In this document: positions 1 to 8,239 of the stretch, piece by piece
How positions within the stretch are numbered: position 1 is the stretch's first letter
Layout: each line of letters opens with the position of its first letter
Source of the DNA: an uncultured Collinsella sp.
GTDB taxonomy: Bacteria; Actinomycetota; Coriobacteriia; Coriobacteriales; Coriobacteriaceae
Length of the DNA: 64,000 bases
Direction: 5' to 3'
Assembly: GCA_934668695.1 (NCBI GenBank)
Contig: CAKUOD010000010.1
Span: 6,275 to 70,274 of the forward strand
Position numbers and translations under genes: made by a program
The notes under the pieces: model-generated
The model's database searches: none
Told to the model about the DNA's origin: nothing
The model's input: the letters and a program-made list of their open reading frames with translations, nothing else

Positions 1-717
1 TACGCGCATGGTATCGCCGATGCCCTCAGAAAGCAGGATACCCAAGCCCACGGAGCTCTTGATGGTGCCCTGCAGCTTGGTACCTGCCTCGGTCACACCC
101 AGATGAAGCGGAACGTGGGGAATCTCACGCGACAGCGCGCGATAGGTATCGAGCGTCGTTTGCACGCTATGGGCCTTGGCAGAAAGCACAATGTTGGTAA
201 AGCCACGGTCCTCAAAGTGCCTGACGAAGCGCTCGCTCGACATCACGAGCTTTTCGGGTTGCGTAAGGTCTTCGCGCTCGGCGATGTCCCGCTCAAGCGA
301 ACCGGCATTGACGCCAATACGAATCGCACAACCCGCTGCACCCGCGGCGTCGATTACCGCGTCGACCTTGGCCCAATCGCCGATATTGCCAGGATTGATG
401 CGCAGCTTGGCGGCACCGGCCTCAACGGCGCCAATGGCGAGCTTATGGTTAAAGTGGATGTCCGCGACAATCGGCACCGGAGACTCGGCGCAGATGGTAC
501 GGAAGCCCTCAAGCGCGGCCTCGGTGGGCACGCTCACGCGCACGATATCGCAGCCCGCCTGCGCCAACGCACGCACCTGCGCAAGCGTCGTCTGGGCGTC
601 GGCGGTATCGGTGCAGGTCATGGACTGAACCACGACCGGCGCGCCGCCACCGATCTGCACGTCGCCCACGTACACAGGGCGCGTCAGCTCGCGGGGCAAA
701 GGATGGGATAAAGACAA
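1..717 (-). CDS. ispG: 4-hydroxy-3-methylbut-2-enyl diphosphate synthase (IspG/GcpE), 3' end outside window
   Basis: Penultimate enzyme of the MEP isoprenoid pathway; in this family a [4Fe-4S] enzyme reduces methylerythritol cyclodiphosphate to HMBPP. The reading frame runs open from position 717 to the window edge (239 codons), so the C-terminal part with the Fe-S cysteines is not visible. The N-terminus reads RPVYVGDVQIGGGAPVVVQSMT, a typical IspG opening. The start is a TTG at 717 with AGGGGAG about 7 nt upstream; no ATG fits. It is the last visible gene of the rpsB-to-ispG cluster, 13 nt downstream of rseP, so it is probably co-transcribed with dxr, an earlier enzyme of the same pathway. 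Confidence 0.9.
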   Translation of the reverse strand, partial: MSLSHPLPRELTRPVYVGDVQIGGGAPVVVQSMTCTDTADAQTTLAQVRALAQAGCDIVRVSVPTEAALEGFRTICAESPVPIVADIHFNHKLAIGAVEAGAAKLRINPGNIGDWAKVDAVIDAAGAAGCAIRIGVNAGSLERDIAEREDLTQPEKLVMSSERFVRHFEDRGFTNIVLSAKAHSVQTTLDTYRALSREIPHVPLHLGVTEAGTKLQGTIKSSVGLGILLSEGIGDTMRV

Positions 718-730
718 TCCAAACACTCCC

Positions 731-2092
731 CTACAGAATAAATCGAAGGATGTCGGAACGAAGCATATAGACAAACAGCAACGCAAAGAGCGCGATGCCC
801 ACATAGCTCACGATCGTCTGGACCTTGAGCGGCAGCTCGCGACCGGCAATCTTTTGAATGATCTCGATGACCAGCTTGCCGCCGTCGAGCGGCGGGATGG
901 GCAGCAGGTTCATAAAGCCCAGAGAGAACGAAATGAGCGCGGCAAACGAAAGGAATGTGACGGGGCCGGCAGCGGCCGCCTGCGAAGACATGACGCTGAT
1001 GCCCACAATAGAGGTGGACTGATCGAGAATCTCCATCGTATGCTGCGGCTGCAGTAAGCGCATCACGCCCTCCGCCGTCTGCACGACATAGGAGAAGGAC
1101 AGGCGAGCCGACATGATGGGGTCCAAACGGACCACCTGCGTAGAGGCATATACGCCCAATCGCTCGTCCTCTTTGAGCGCAACCGAGGTCGAATGTTGCT
1201 TGCCGTCGCGCTCGTACTCAATGGCGATATCGTCCCTACCGGCAGCCTTCCCAATGGCATCATAAACGTCCATCCAGGTAGAGCACGATGCACCGTCGAC
1301 CGAAAGAATCGCGTCGCCGGCTTGGATGCCTGCCTTGGCGGCGATTGAACCCTCGTCGACCTGACCGATCACGTTGGTATCCACCGGCACGGTGACACCC
1401 GCGATGGAATAGATGCTCATAAGAAGCAAAAAGCCCGTCAGAATATTGACGATAATGCCCGCGAGCAGCATAAAGGCACGCTTGAGAAAACCCTGGCCCA
1501 AATAGGTATGCGAACGCTCCTGTGCAAGGAACTCGGCCTCACTACACGGCAGCTCCCACACATCGCCCTCGGCAGTCGCCTGCTCGCGATCGAACCGGCG
1601 GCCGTCAAAGGTGGTATAGCCCGCCGCATCACGCGGCAGGGTCTGGTACTTGGTGGGATAGTAGCTGGGCGAAGGCTTCTCCCCTTCTTCGTACCAGGGC
1701 GCGATGGAACCCAAGCCCAGCAGCAGTGCGCAAGCCTCGAGCACTTCCTCCTCGGACAGCTCGAGCTCGACAGCAAGGTCGGCCACCGTCACGCGACCAT
1801 GGCGATAGATGGCCGCCAGAACGCGATCGGCACACGAGACGTCGGTCGGGTCCATACCGCAGATGGCGGCATACCCACCCAACAGCAGCGGGGTCACACC
1901 GAACTTGGTGCCGATACGACGAGACGCATGGTGGATATCAAAGCGACACGGCAGGCCCAAAAAGAACTCGGTCACGCGGACACCGCAGGCACGCGCCGCC
2001 AAAAAGTGGCCGCCCTCATGCAAAAACACGAGGACGGAAAGCATCAGAAGGCCCCAAAAGACCGATGAAAGAACGCTCAGAACAGTATCCAT
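731..2092 (-). CDS. rseP: RseP/RasP-type site-2 intramembrane zinc metalloprotease with an unusual insert
   Basis: Membrane-embedded protease that in this family cleaves transmembrane anti-sigma factors or signal-peptide remnants. Visible parts: HEGGH zinc motif in the first membrane helix (residues 30-34 counting from an upstream TTG at 2107), a PDZ domain around residues 240-320 (GSIAAKAGIQAGD), and the second metal motif PPLDGG in a C-terminal helix. About 453 aa, longer than usual, because a stretch of roughly 110 residues lies between the first and second core segments and includes a helix-rich, winged-helix-like part (residues about 92-140). Start choice is uncertain: ATG 2092 lies 15 nt after AAGGA, while TTG 2107 directly abuts it. 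It sits between dxr and ispG, the usual neighbourhood of this family. Confidence 0.88.
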   Translation of the reverse strand: MDTVLSVLSSVFWGLLMLSVLVFLHEGGHFLAARACGVRVTEFFLGLPCRFDIHHASRRIGTKFGVTPLLLGGYAAICGMDPTDVSCADRVLAAIYRHGRVTVADLAVELELSEEEVLEACALLLGLGSIAPWYEEGEKPSPSYYPTKYQTLPRDAAGYTTFDGRRFDREQATAEGDVWELPCSEAEFLAQERSHTYLGQGFLKRAFMLLAGIIVNILTGFLLLMSIYSIAGVTVPVDTNVIGQVDEGSIAAKAGIQAGDAILSVDGASCSTWMDVYDAIGKAAGRDDIAIEYERDGKQHSTSVALKEDERLGVYASTQVVRLDPIMSARLSFSYVVQTAEGVMRLLQPQHTMEILDQSTSIVGISVMSSQAAAAGPVTFLSFAALISFSLGFMNLLPIPPLDGGKLVIEIIQKIAGRELPLKVQTIVSYVGIALFALLFVYMLRSDILRFIL

Positions 2093-2117
2093 AAATCGAA
2101 AAAGCAATCCTTATGGG

Positions 2118-3305
2118 TTAGGAACGGGTTGCGGCGAGCACCTGCGCAGCTTTTTCACGCGCCCACGCATCGATGTCGTGAAGCTGCTCAAACGAATCGA
2201 CCGCCTGCATATCGTGGGCATCCATGCAGGATTCCACAATGCGATCGATATCGGTAAAGCTGCAGTCGTCGTGCAGGAAGGCATCGACGGCGACCTCGTT
2301 GGCGGCATTGAGAACGCACGGCATGGTGCCGCCCGTCTTACCGGCGCGCTCGGCCAATGCAAGGCAGCGGAAGGTATCCATGTCGGCAGCATCAAAGGTG
2401 AGCTGGCCCAGCTCGCGGAAATCGATACGCGGAGCCGGCGTATCCCAGCGCTCGGGATACGAGAAGGCAAACTGGATGGGAATACGCATGTCGGAAGCAC
2501 CGAGATGCGCCATCACGGAGCCATCGGCGAACTCGACCATGGAGTGAATCTTGGACTGACGCTGCACGACGACGTTGATAAAGTCGAGATCACAGTCGAA
2601 CAGATGCATGGCCTCGATACGCTCCAGACCCTTGTTCATAAGGGTGGCGGAGTCGATAGTGATCTTGGCACCCATAGCCCAGGTGGGATGCGCCAGGGCA
2701 TCGGCACGCGTCACGCGATCGAGCTCGTCACGCGTGCGGCCAAAGAACGGGCCACCCGAGCAGGTGAGCCAAATGCAGTGGGCCTCGCGCGGGTTCTCCC
2801 CCAGATAGCACTGATAGATGGCAGAATGCTCGGAGTCGACCGGAATAAGCTGACCTGGCTGCGCCAAAGGCATAAGCAGATCGCCGCCGACGACGAGTGA
2901 CTCTTTGTTGGCCAGAGCGAGGCGCTTGTTCGAGGTCAGGGCTGCATGGCTCGCCTCGAGACCCGCCGCCCCCACAATGGCAACAAGCACGCAGTCGACA
3001 TCATTGCGACATGCAAGCTCGCAGACAGCCTGCGCACCAACGCCGAGCTCGGTGCCCACGGGCAACTCCTGCAGCACGGCGTCTTCACCATGAGCGGCAT
3101 CGGCCACGGCAACCGCCGGAACCGAGAACTCACGGGCAGCCGCAACAAGCTCGGAAGTGCTGGAGTTGACGGACAGCGCCGTCACCTGAAGGCGATCGGC
3201 ATGCTGACGGCATACATCGAGCGCCTGGGTGCCGATAGAACCCGTGCAGCCCAGAATAGCAACGCGGAGACGCCCATCGGGGCCATACGTCGTCTGATGA
3301 GCCAT
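2118..3305 (-). CDS. dxr: 1-deoxy-D-xylulose 5-phosphate reductoisomerase
   Basis: First committed step of the MEP pathway, converting DXP to 2-C-methyl-D-erythritol 4-phosphate with NADPH and a divalent metal. The 395-aa protein has the N-terminal Rossmann motif GCTGSIG (about residues 19-25), the LANKESLV segment and the DSEHSAI metal/substrate loop, and a full-length C-terminal helical domain. ATG at 3305 overlaps the cdsA stop codon by one base (TAATG), and GGAGG lies inside the cdsA end, indicating translational coupling. Location between cdsA and rseP is the conserved order seen across many bacteria. Confidence 0.96.
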   Translation of the reverse strand: MAHQTTYGPDGRLRVAILGCTGSIGTQALDVCRQHADRLQVTALSVNSSTSELVAAAREFSVPAVAVADAAHGEDAVLQELPVGTELGVGAQAVCELACRNDVDCVLVAIVGAAGLEASHAALTSNKRLALANKESLVVGGDLLMPLAQPGQLIPVDSEHSAIYQCYLGENPREAHCIWLTCSGGPFFGRTRDELDRVTRADALAHPTWAMGAKITIDSATLMNKGLERIEAMHLFDCDLDFINVVVQRQSKIHSMVEFADGSVMAHLGASDMRIPIQFAFSYPERWDTPAPRIDFRELGQLTFDAADMDTFRCLALAERAGKTGGTMPCVLNAANEVAVDAFLHDDCSFTDIDRIVESCMDAHDMQAVDSFEQLHDIDAWAREKAAQVLAATRS

Positions 3306-4189
3306 TACAGCACGCCTCCGATCATCAGGAGCAGTTGCGCGGTGATGCAGCCAAAGATGAGCGAGTCGCTACGGTCGAGCATGCCGCCATGACCCGGGAT
3401 AAGGTTGCCGGAATCCTTGACGCCCACGCCACGCTTGATGCGCGACTCAATGAGGTCGCCGATAACACCCAAGATGGAGACGACCACGCCGCACAGCAAC
3501 GCATAGGGCAGGCTCAGCTTATAGAAATGCGTGGCCCACAGGATAAGCCAGATCAAAACCGAGCCCAGGATGCCGCCAACAAAGCCTTCCCAGCTCTTTT
3601 TGGGAGAAATCTTGGGAACCATCTTATGCTTGCCGATACGGCTGCCCACGATGTAGGCAAACGAATCAGAGACCCAGAGGGATGCGCACACGCCCACTGA
3701 AAGCAGGGCGCCGGCAAAGCCGGGCACGGCGTCTCGCAGCAGCACGATGGCCGACAGCATAAAGCCGGTGTAGATAGGACCCATAAGCGTCACGGCGACA
3801 TCCGAGATACGGGTGCGCGGCGACCAGACATACCAGATACCCACCGCGAGCATCAGGGCAAAAAGCAGGGCATTCAGCAGCATCGAATCGCCCAGCGCCG
3901 AGAGCGGAAAGAGCACGGCGGCAGCGATACCCAAGCGCTCATTGGCAACCTTGCCATCGAGCCTCGTCATGCGGAAGAACTCATAGCAGCACAGACCGCT
4001 CATGACGGACACGAAGATGGCCGTGGGCACAATGCCCAAAACCAGGCACAGGATAAAGACGACGGCGTAGACGATGCCGGCAGCGGCACGGGTGATAAAG
4101 CCCGCCAGCCAGGAGCCGGTACCGCCCTTCGCAGCAGGCGCTGCAGAAGCGGCAACCTTAGGAGCAGATGCCTTGGGACGATCGGACAC
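3305..4189 (-). CDS. cdsA: Phosphatidate cytidylyltransferase (CDP-diglyceride synthase)
   Basis: Makes CDP-diacylglycerol from phosphatidic acid and CTP at the membrane, feeding all phospholipids. The 294-aa protein has about eight hydrophobic helices and the C-terminal family signature: SRIKRGVGVKDSG followed by PGHGGMLDRSDS, containing the catalytic Lys-Asp and Asp-Arg-x-Asp residues. A low-complexity Ala/Pro/Lys stretch (first 25 residues) precedes the first helix. The start is GTG 4189 with GAGGAGG 7 nt upstream, 2 nt after the uppS stop. Co-directional and nearly contiguous with uppS and dxr. Confidence 0.95.
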   Translation of the reverse strand: MSDRPKASAPKVAASAAPAAKGGTGSWLAGFITRAAAGIVYAVVFILCLVLGIVPTAIFVSVMSGLCCYEFFRMTRLDGKVANERLGIAAAVLFPLSALGDSMLLNALLFALMLAVGIWYVWSPRTRISDVAVTLMGPIYTGFMLSAIVLLRDAVPGFAGALLSVGVCASLWVSDSFAYIVGSRIGKHKMVPKISPKKSWEGFVGGILGSVLIWLILWATHFYKLSLPYALLCGVVVSILGVIGDLIESRIKRGVGVKDSGNLIPGHGGMLDRSDSLIFGCITAQLLLMIGGVL

Positions 4190-4191
4190 GA

Positions 4192-4986
4192 TTAAGCCTC
4201 CTCGGTCTTGCTCAGTCCGCCAAACCTACGGTCGCGGCCCTGGTAGGCCAAAATGGCGTCGACAAGGCCCCAGCGATCAAAGTCCGGCCAATAGGTATCG
4301 GTGACATAAAACTCGGCATAGGCGACCTGCCACAGCAGATAATTCGACAGGCGCAACTCACCAGAAGTGCGAATCACGAGCTCCGGATCGGGAAGACCGG
4401 CGGTGTACAGGTGTGAAGCCACCATATCGTCATCGATTGCGGCAGGATCAATCTTTCCGGCAGCGACATCGAGAGCAAGCTGACGGGCGGCACGGGTGAT
4501 CTCGGCGCGGGCGCCATAGTTAACGGCCAGCGCAAGCGTCATGCCGGTATGGTCGGCGCACTCGGCAAGACCGCGCTCAAAGACGTCGCGCGTCTTCTTG
4601 GGCAGCGCGGAAATGTCGCCCAAAAAGACAACACGCACATTCTCACGCTTGAGCAGCGGCAGCTCATCGACAAACGTCTTGGCAAAGAGGTGCATCAAAA
4701 CGTTGACCTCGTGCTGCGGGCGATTCCAGTTTTCGGTGGAAAACGCATAGGCCGAAAGCACGTCGACGCCCAGGCGCACGCAGGCGGTAATGATCTCGCG
4801 CAGGGAGACGATACCCGCCTTGTGGCCCTCGGTGCGGGCAAGACCGCGCGACGTGGCCCAACGGCCGTTGCCGTCCATGATGCACGAGATATGGCGCGGA
4901 ATGTTATTGAGGTCAAGGTCGGAAAAACCGACGCCCACAGGGGCGTCGGCAAAGTACTCGACCAGTTTATGCTCGTCGTATTGCAC
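4192..4986 (-). CDS. uppS: Isoprenyl transferase (undecaprenyl diphosphate synthase)
   Basis: Cis-prenyltransferase producing the C55 carrier lipid for peptidoglycan and surface glycans from FPP and IPP. The 264-aa sequence carries the diagnostic IMDGNGRWA motif near residue 36 (catalytic Asp), the SAYAFSTENW segment and the C-terminal RTSGELRLSNYLLWQ and DTYWPDF motifs. GTG start at 4986, one base after the frr stop codon, with GGAG 7 nt upstream. Product use links to the envelope polysaccharide genes at the far end of the window. Confidence 0.95.
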   Translation of the reverse strand: MQYDEHKLVEYFADAPVGVGFSDLDLNNIPRHISCIMDGNGRWATSRGLARTEGHKAGIVSLREIITACVRLGVDVLSAYAFSTENWNRPQHEVNVLMHLFAKTFVDELPLLKRENVRVVFLGDISALPKKTRDVFERGLAECADHTGMTLALAVNYGARAEITRAARQLALDVAAGKIDPAAIDDDMVASHLYTAGLPDPELVIRTSGELRLSNYLLWQVAYAEFYVTDTYWPDFDRWGLVDAILAYQGRDRRFGGLSKTEEA

Positions 4987-4987
4987 C

Positions 4988-5524
4988 TTAGATCTCCATG
5001 ACCTCGGCTTCTTTTTCCTTCAGAAGCTCCTCGACCTTGGCAACATACTCGTCGGTATGCTTCTGAACCTTAGCCTGCTCGCGGCGGACGTCGTCCTCGG
5101 TGAGCTCCTCGTCGCGCTCGAGCTTGTTGTTAAAGTCGCGGCGGATGTTGCGAATGGAAACCTTGGCCTGCTCGGCGTACTCGCGGCACTCCTTAACGAG
5201 CTCGCGACGACGCTCCTCGGTGGGAGCCGGGAAAGGCAGACGCACGACGGTGCCATCGGAGTTGGGGGTAATGCCCAGGTCGGAGGCGCTGATAGCCTTG
5301 ACGATGGCGTTGATGAGTGCCTTGTCCCACGGCTCGATGAGCAGCATGTGGGCCTCGGGGGTCTTAACGGCGGCAACCTGCGTGACCGGCGTGGGAACAC
5401 CGTAGTAATCAACGGTGATGTCGGACAGAATATTGGCATTGGCGCGGCCGGTACGGACCTTGGAGAAGTTGTGCTTGAGGGACTCGAGCGACTTGTCCAT
5501 GTGGGCGGTGATGTTCTCTGCCAT
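4988..5524 (-). CDS. frr: Ribosome recycling factor
   Basis: Splits post-termination ribosomes together with EF-G. The 178-aa protein shows the conserved RTGRAN segment (residues 25-30), the YYGVPTPV domain junction, and the long C-terminal helix rich in charged residues (RRDFNNKLERDEELTEDD). Length is slightly below the usual 185 aa but no domain is missing. ATG 5524 lies 2 nt after the pyrH stop, and the ribosome binding site AGGAGG is formed by the last codons of pyrH. Confidence 0.96.
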   Translation of the reverse strand: MAENITAHMDKSLESLKHNFSKVRTGRANANILSDITVDYYGVPTPVTQVAAVKTPEAHMLLIEPWDKALINAIVKAISASDLGITPNSDGTVVRLPFPAPTEERRRELVKECREYAEQAKVSIRNIRRDFNNKLERDEELTEDDVRREQAKVQKHTDEYVAKVEELLKEKEAEVMEI

Positions 5525-5526
5525 GC

Positions 5527-6249
5527 TTAATCCTCCTGATAGACGAGCGTGCCGACGGGCTCACCCGCGAGCGCGCGCTTGACGGTGTCCTCGCCATCGA
5601 TGTTGAGGACCAAAATGGGCATACGGTTGTCTTGGCAAAGAGCCGTAGCCGTGGAATCCATAACCTGCAGGCCGCGGACGAGCACCTCGTGATAGGTAAT
5701 CTTGTCAAAGCGGACGGCGTCGGCGCACTTGACGGGATCCTTGTCGTAGATACCATCGACCTTGGTGGCCTTGATCAGAATCTCGGCACCAATCTCGCAA
5801 GCGCGAAGGGCCGCGGCGGTGTCGGTCGTAAAGTACGGATTGCCCGAACCGGCAGCGAAGATAACGACGTTGCCCTTGGACAGGTGGTTGATGGCGCGAC
5901 GGCGAATATAGGGCTCGCAGATCTCGTTCATCTGGATAGCGCTCATCACGCGGCAGGGAACATCGTTGTGCTCAAAGGCATCCTGCAGGGCAAGCGCGTT
6001 CATGACGGTCGCAAGCATGCCCATATAATCGGCCTGGGCACGCTCCATGCCACCGGCAGCGCCGGCCATGCCGCGGAAAATGTTGCCGCCGCCGACAACA
6101 ACGCCGACCTCATGGCCTACGGCGAGCAGCTCCTTGACCTGCTTAGCAAGATGGTCGGTAACCTTGGGGTCGATGCCGTAGTGGCCGTCGCCCATCAGCG
6201 CTTCGCCGGAAAGCTTCAGAAGCACGCGTTTGTATCGGATGTCGGACAA
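5527..6249 (-). CDS. pyrH: UMP kinase
   Basis: Phosphorylates UMP to UDP, an essential step for pyrimidine nucleotides; bacterial enzymes are hexameric and allosterically controlled by GTP and UTP. The 240-aa protein has LKLSGEAL at the N-terminus, GGGNIFRG around residue 55, and the C-terminal DSTATALC and VLNIDG segments of the amino-acid-kinase fold. The start is TTG 6249 with AGGAGG 6 nt upstream. A promoter and the tsf terminator separate it from rpsB-tsf, so it heads its own pyrH-frr-uppS-cdsA-dxr-rseP-ispG transcript. Confidence 0.96.
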   Translation of the reverse strand: MSDIRYKRVLLKLSGEALMGDGHYGIDPKVTDHLAKQVKELLAVGHEVGVVVGGGNIFRGMAGAAGGMERAQADYMGMLATVMNALALQDAFEHNDVPCRVMSAIQMNEICEPYIRRRAINHLSKGNVVIFAAGSGNPYFTTDTAAALRACEIGAEILIKATKVDGIYDKDPVKCADAVRFDKITYHEVLVRGLQVMDSTATALCQDNRMPILVLNIDGEDTVKRALAGEPVGTLVYQED

Positions 6250-6278
6250 AACGATCCTCCTTTAATTAGACTCACAAT

Positions 6279-6287
6279 ATGATAGCA
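6279..6287 (-). promoter_or_regulatory. Extended -10 promoter candidate for pyrH operon
   Basis: The minus strand reads TGCTATCAT, an extended -10 (TGn plus TATCAT), placing the start site about 23 nt before the pyrH TTG codon. No convincing -35 is visible 16-19 nt upstream. Confidence 0.5.
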
Positions 6288-6289
6288 AA

Positions 6290-6305
6290 GGCTCTGCTCA
6301 GAGCC
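6290..6305. repeat. Perfect palindrome GGCTCTG-CT-CAGAGCC upstream of the pyrH -10
   Basis: A 7-bp perfect inverted repeat with a 2-nt centre lies 6 nt upstream of the pyrH -10 hexamer, where a -35 would be. Neither strand has a T-run after it, so it is not a normal terminator. It could be an operator or a chance hairpin. Confidence 0.45.
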
Positions 6306-6308
6306 ATG

Positions 6309-6342
6309 AAAAAGCAGGCTGTGAGTAAAACCCACAGCCTGC
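6309..6342 (-). terminator. Intrinsic terminator after tsf
   Basis: Minus strand: 10-bp perfect stem GCAGGCTGTG/CACAGCCTGC (arms 6333-6342 and 6314-6323 in + coordinates) with a 9-nt loop, followed by five T. Ends the rpsB-tsf transcript before the pyrH promoter. Confidence 0.9.
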
Positions 6343-6366
6343 TCATTACCAGCTACAAGAGCTTAT

Positions 6367-7236
6367 TTACTCGCCACGGACCAGACGGTCGAAGGCAACG
6401 ACGGTAATGGTATCGCCGAGCTCCTTGGAGACCTGCTCAGCGTACTTCTTGATGGTGAGGGAGCTGTCCTTGATGAACTCCTGCTCGGTGAGCACGGACT
6501 GCTTGTAGAACTTCTCCAGACGGCCAACAGCCATCTTCTCCTGGATGGCCTCGGGCTTGCCGGACTCGGCAGCCTGAGCCATGTAGATCTGCTTCTCGTG
6601 CTCGACAGTCTCGGCCGGAACCTGCTCGCGGGTAGCGCAGATCGGGGCGACGGCGGCAACCTGAAGGGCAACGTCGTGAGCGAAGGTCTTGAAGGACTCG
6701 GCCTGAGCGGTCTCGGCCTTCTCGAAAGCGAACTCGACGAGGACGCCGATCTTACCACCCATGTGGATGTAAGAAGCGAGAGCGCCGTTCTCGGCCTTGC
6801 GGGCGGCGAAACGAGCGATCTTCATGTTCTCGCCCATGATGTGAATCATCTCGGTGAGCTCGGAGGAAACGGTCTCCTCGCCCATCGGCTTCTCGAGCAG
6901 AGCATCGACGTCAGCCGGCTCGGTGGTGGCGACAACCTCAGCGACCTTGGAAGCAAAGCCGGTGAACTTGGCGTTGGAGCCGACGAAGTCGGTCTCGCAG
7001 GAGAGCTCGAGCAGAGCGCCGGACTTGCCATCCTCGGAGACGAACGCGGCGACAGCGCCCTCGTTGGTCTCACGGCCAGCCTTCTTGGCAGCCTTGGCAA
7101 GGCCGTTCTTGCGCAGAACGTCGACAGCGGCGTCCATGTCGCCGTCAGCCTCGACGAGAGCCTTCTTGCACTCCATCATCGGGGAGTCGGTCATCTCGCG
7201 GAGCTGCTTGACCATAGCGGCGGTAATCTGGGCCAT
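6367..7236 (-). CDS. tsf: Translation elongation factor Ts
   Basis: Guanine nucleotide exchange factor for EF-Tu. The protein from ATG 7236 is 289 aa and opens with AQITAAMVKQLREMTDSPMM, including the TDSPMMECKKAL signature; the core SCETDFV segment follows at about residue 80. An upstream in-frame start at 7251 is less likely because AAGGA lies 6 nt before 7236. Downstream of rpsB by 45 nt, the almost universal rpsB-tsf pairing. Confidence 0.97.
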   Translation of the reverse strand: MAQITAAMVKQLREMTDSPMMECKKALVEADGDMDAAVDVLRKNGLAKAAKKAGRETNEGAVAAFVSEDGKSGALLELSCETDFVGSNAKFTGFASKVAEVVATTEPADVDALLEKPMGEETVSSELTEMIHIMGENMKIARFAARKAENGALASYIHMGGKIGVLVEFAFEKAETAQAESFKTFAHDVALQVAAVAPICATREQVPAETVEHEKQIYMAQAAESGKPEAIQEKMAVGRLEKFYKQSVLTEQEFIKDSSLTIKKYAEQVSKELGDTITVVAFDRLVRGE

Positions 7237-7281
7237 TGTGGTTCCTTTCAAAGAGATGAAAAAGAATGAACTAAGACTGAT

Positions 7282-8010
7282 TTACTCGGCCTTGGGCTCA
7301 GCGGCCATCTCGGCCTCGGAGACCTGCTCATTGCCGGAGCCGGCGAGGCAGGCGTCAGCCATGAGCTCGCACATAAGGGTGACGGCGGAGATAGCGTCAT
7401 CGTTGCAGGGGATGCCGTACTCGACCTCGTCGGGATCGGAGTTGGTGTCGATCAGAGCGACGACGGGGATGTTCAGGCGCTGGGCCTCCTTGATGGCGTT
7501 CTCCTCGCGCTTGGTGTCGATGACAAAGAGAGCCTGGGGCAGACCCTTCATGTCGCGGGCGCCACCGAGGTTGGTCTGGAGCTTGGTGAGCTCCTTGCCG
7601 AGCACTGCCTGCTCCTTCTTGGGTAGAACAGCCATGCGGCCGTCCTCGACCATGGCCTCGAGCTCCTCCATGCGGTTGATGCGAGAGCGGATGGTCACGA
7701 AGTTGGTCAGCATACCGCCGAGCCAACGCTGGTTGATGTAGGGCATGTTGGCGCGCTCAGCAGCGTTCTTGACGGCCTCCTGAGCCTGCTTCTTGGTGCC
7801 GACGAACAGCACGTTGCCACCCTTGGCGACGTTCTTGACGAAGGTGTAGGCCTGGTCGGCGTCAAGGATGGTCTGCTTGAGGTCGAGGATGTAGATGCCG
7901 TTGCGCTCACCGAAGATGAACGGCTTCATCTTGGGGTTCCAGCGACGGGTCTGGTGACCGAAGTGGCAGCCGGCCTCGAGCAGGGTGCGGATATTAATCT
8001 TGGTAGCCAT
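7282..8010 (-). CDS. rpsB: 30S ribosomal protein S2
   Basis: Small-subunit protein that joins late in assembly and interacts with S1. The 242-aa sequence has the standard opening [20 protein letters not shown], and conserved FVGTKKQAQ and [11 protein letters not shown] segments. The C-terminal 20 residues are acidic and variable. ATG 8010 has a near-perfect AGGAGGT at 5 nt. Transcribed from its own promoter with a leader of about 135 nt. Confidence 0.97.
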   Translation of the reverse strand: MATKINIRTLLEAGCHFGHQTRRWNPKMKPFIFGERNGIYILDLKQTILDADQAYTFVKNVAKGGNVLFVGTKKQAQEAVKNAAERANMPYINQRWLGGMLTNFVTIRSRINRMEELEAMVEDGRMAVLPKKEQAVLGKELTKLQTNLGGARDMKGLPQALFVIDTKREENAIKEAQRLNIPVVALIDTNSDPDEVEYGIPCNDDAISAVTLMCELMADACLAGSGNEQVSEAEMAAEPKAE

Positions 8011-8151
8011 GTTAAACCTCCTGTGGTTTGCCTCCGCGCGGGGTCATCCTCCAAAACCAACCCGGACATGTGCTACCAAAGCCCGGGCACCACGGTATGA
8101 AGTAGCCGCGCGTGCGTGATAAAAACCTGTTGCCGTGAAGCAACCCAATGA

Positions 8152-8180
8152 ATGATAGCAGGATTGCCTCTTCCTGCCAA
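8152..8180 (-). promoter_or_regulatory. rpsB promoter and long 5' leader
   Basis: Minus strand TTGGCA (8180-8175), 17-nt spacer, TATCAT (8157-8152), with TGC before the -10. Predicted start near 8145. The leader 8011-8145 has a small hairpin GTTGC/GCAAC at 8129-8144 and GC-rich segments. S2 autoregulates its mRNA in other bacteria, so the leader may be regulatory, but no known motif was recognised. The rest of the 8011-8239 gap holds no gene. Confidence 0.75.
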
Positions 8181-8239
8181 CCCGCAATCAAAACCACACA
8201 CCTTGGCGGTTTTGCACGGTTTTGCGCGGGAAGCCCTAT

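Noticed and set aside
8012..8197. 61-codon minus-strand reading frame upstream of rpsB
   Set aside because: It overlaps the rpsB promoter and leader, has no ribosome site and no recognisable product.
8190..8213. AAAACC...GGTTTT inverted repeat after the XerC-type recombinase gene
   Set aside because: Only 6 bp with a 12-nt loop; too weak to call a terminator.
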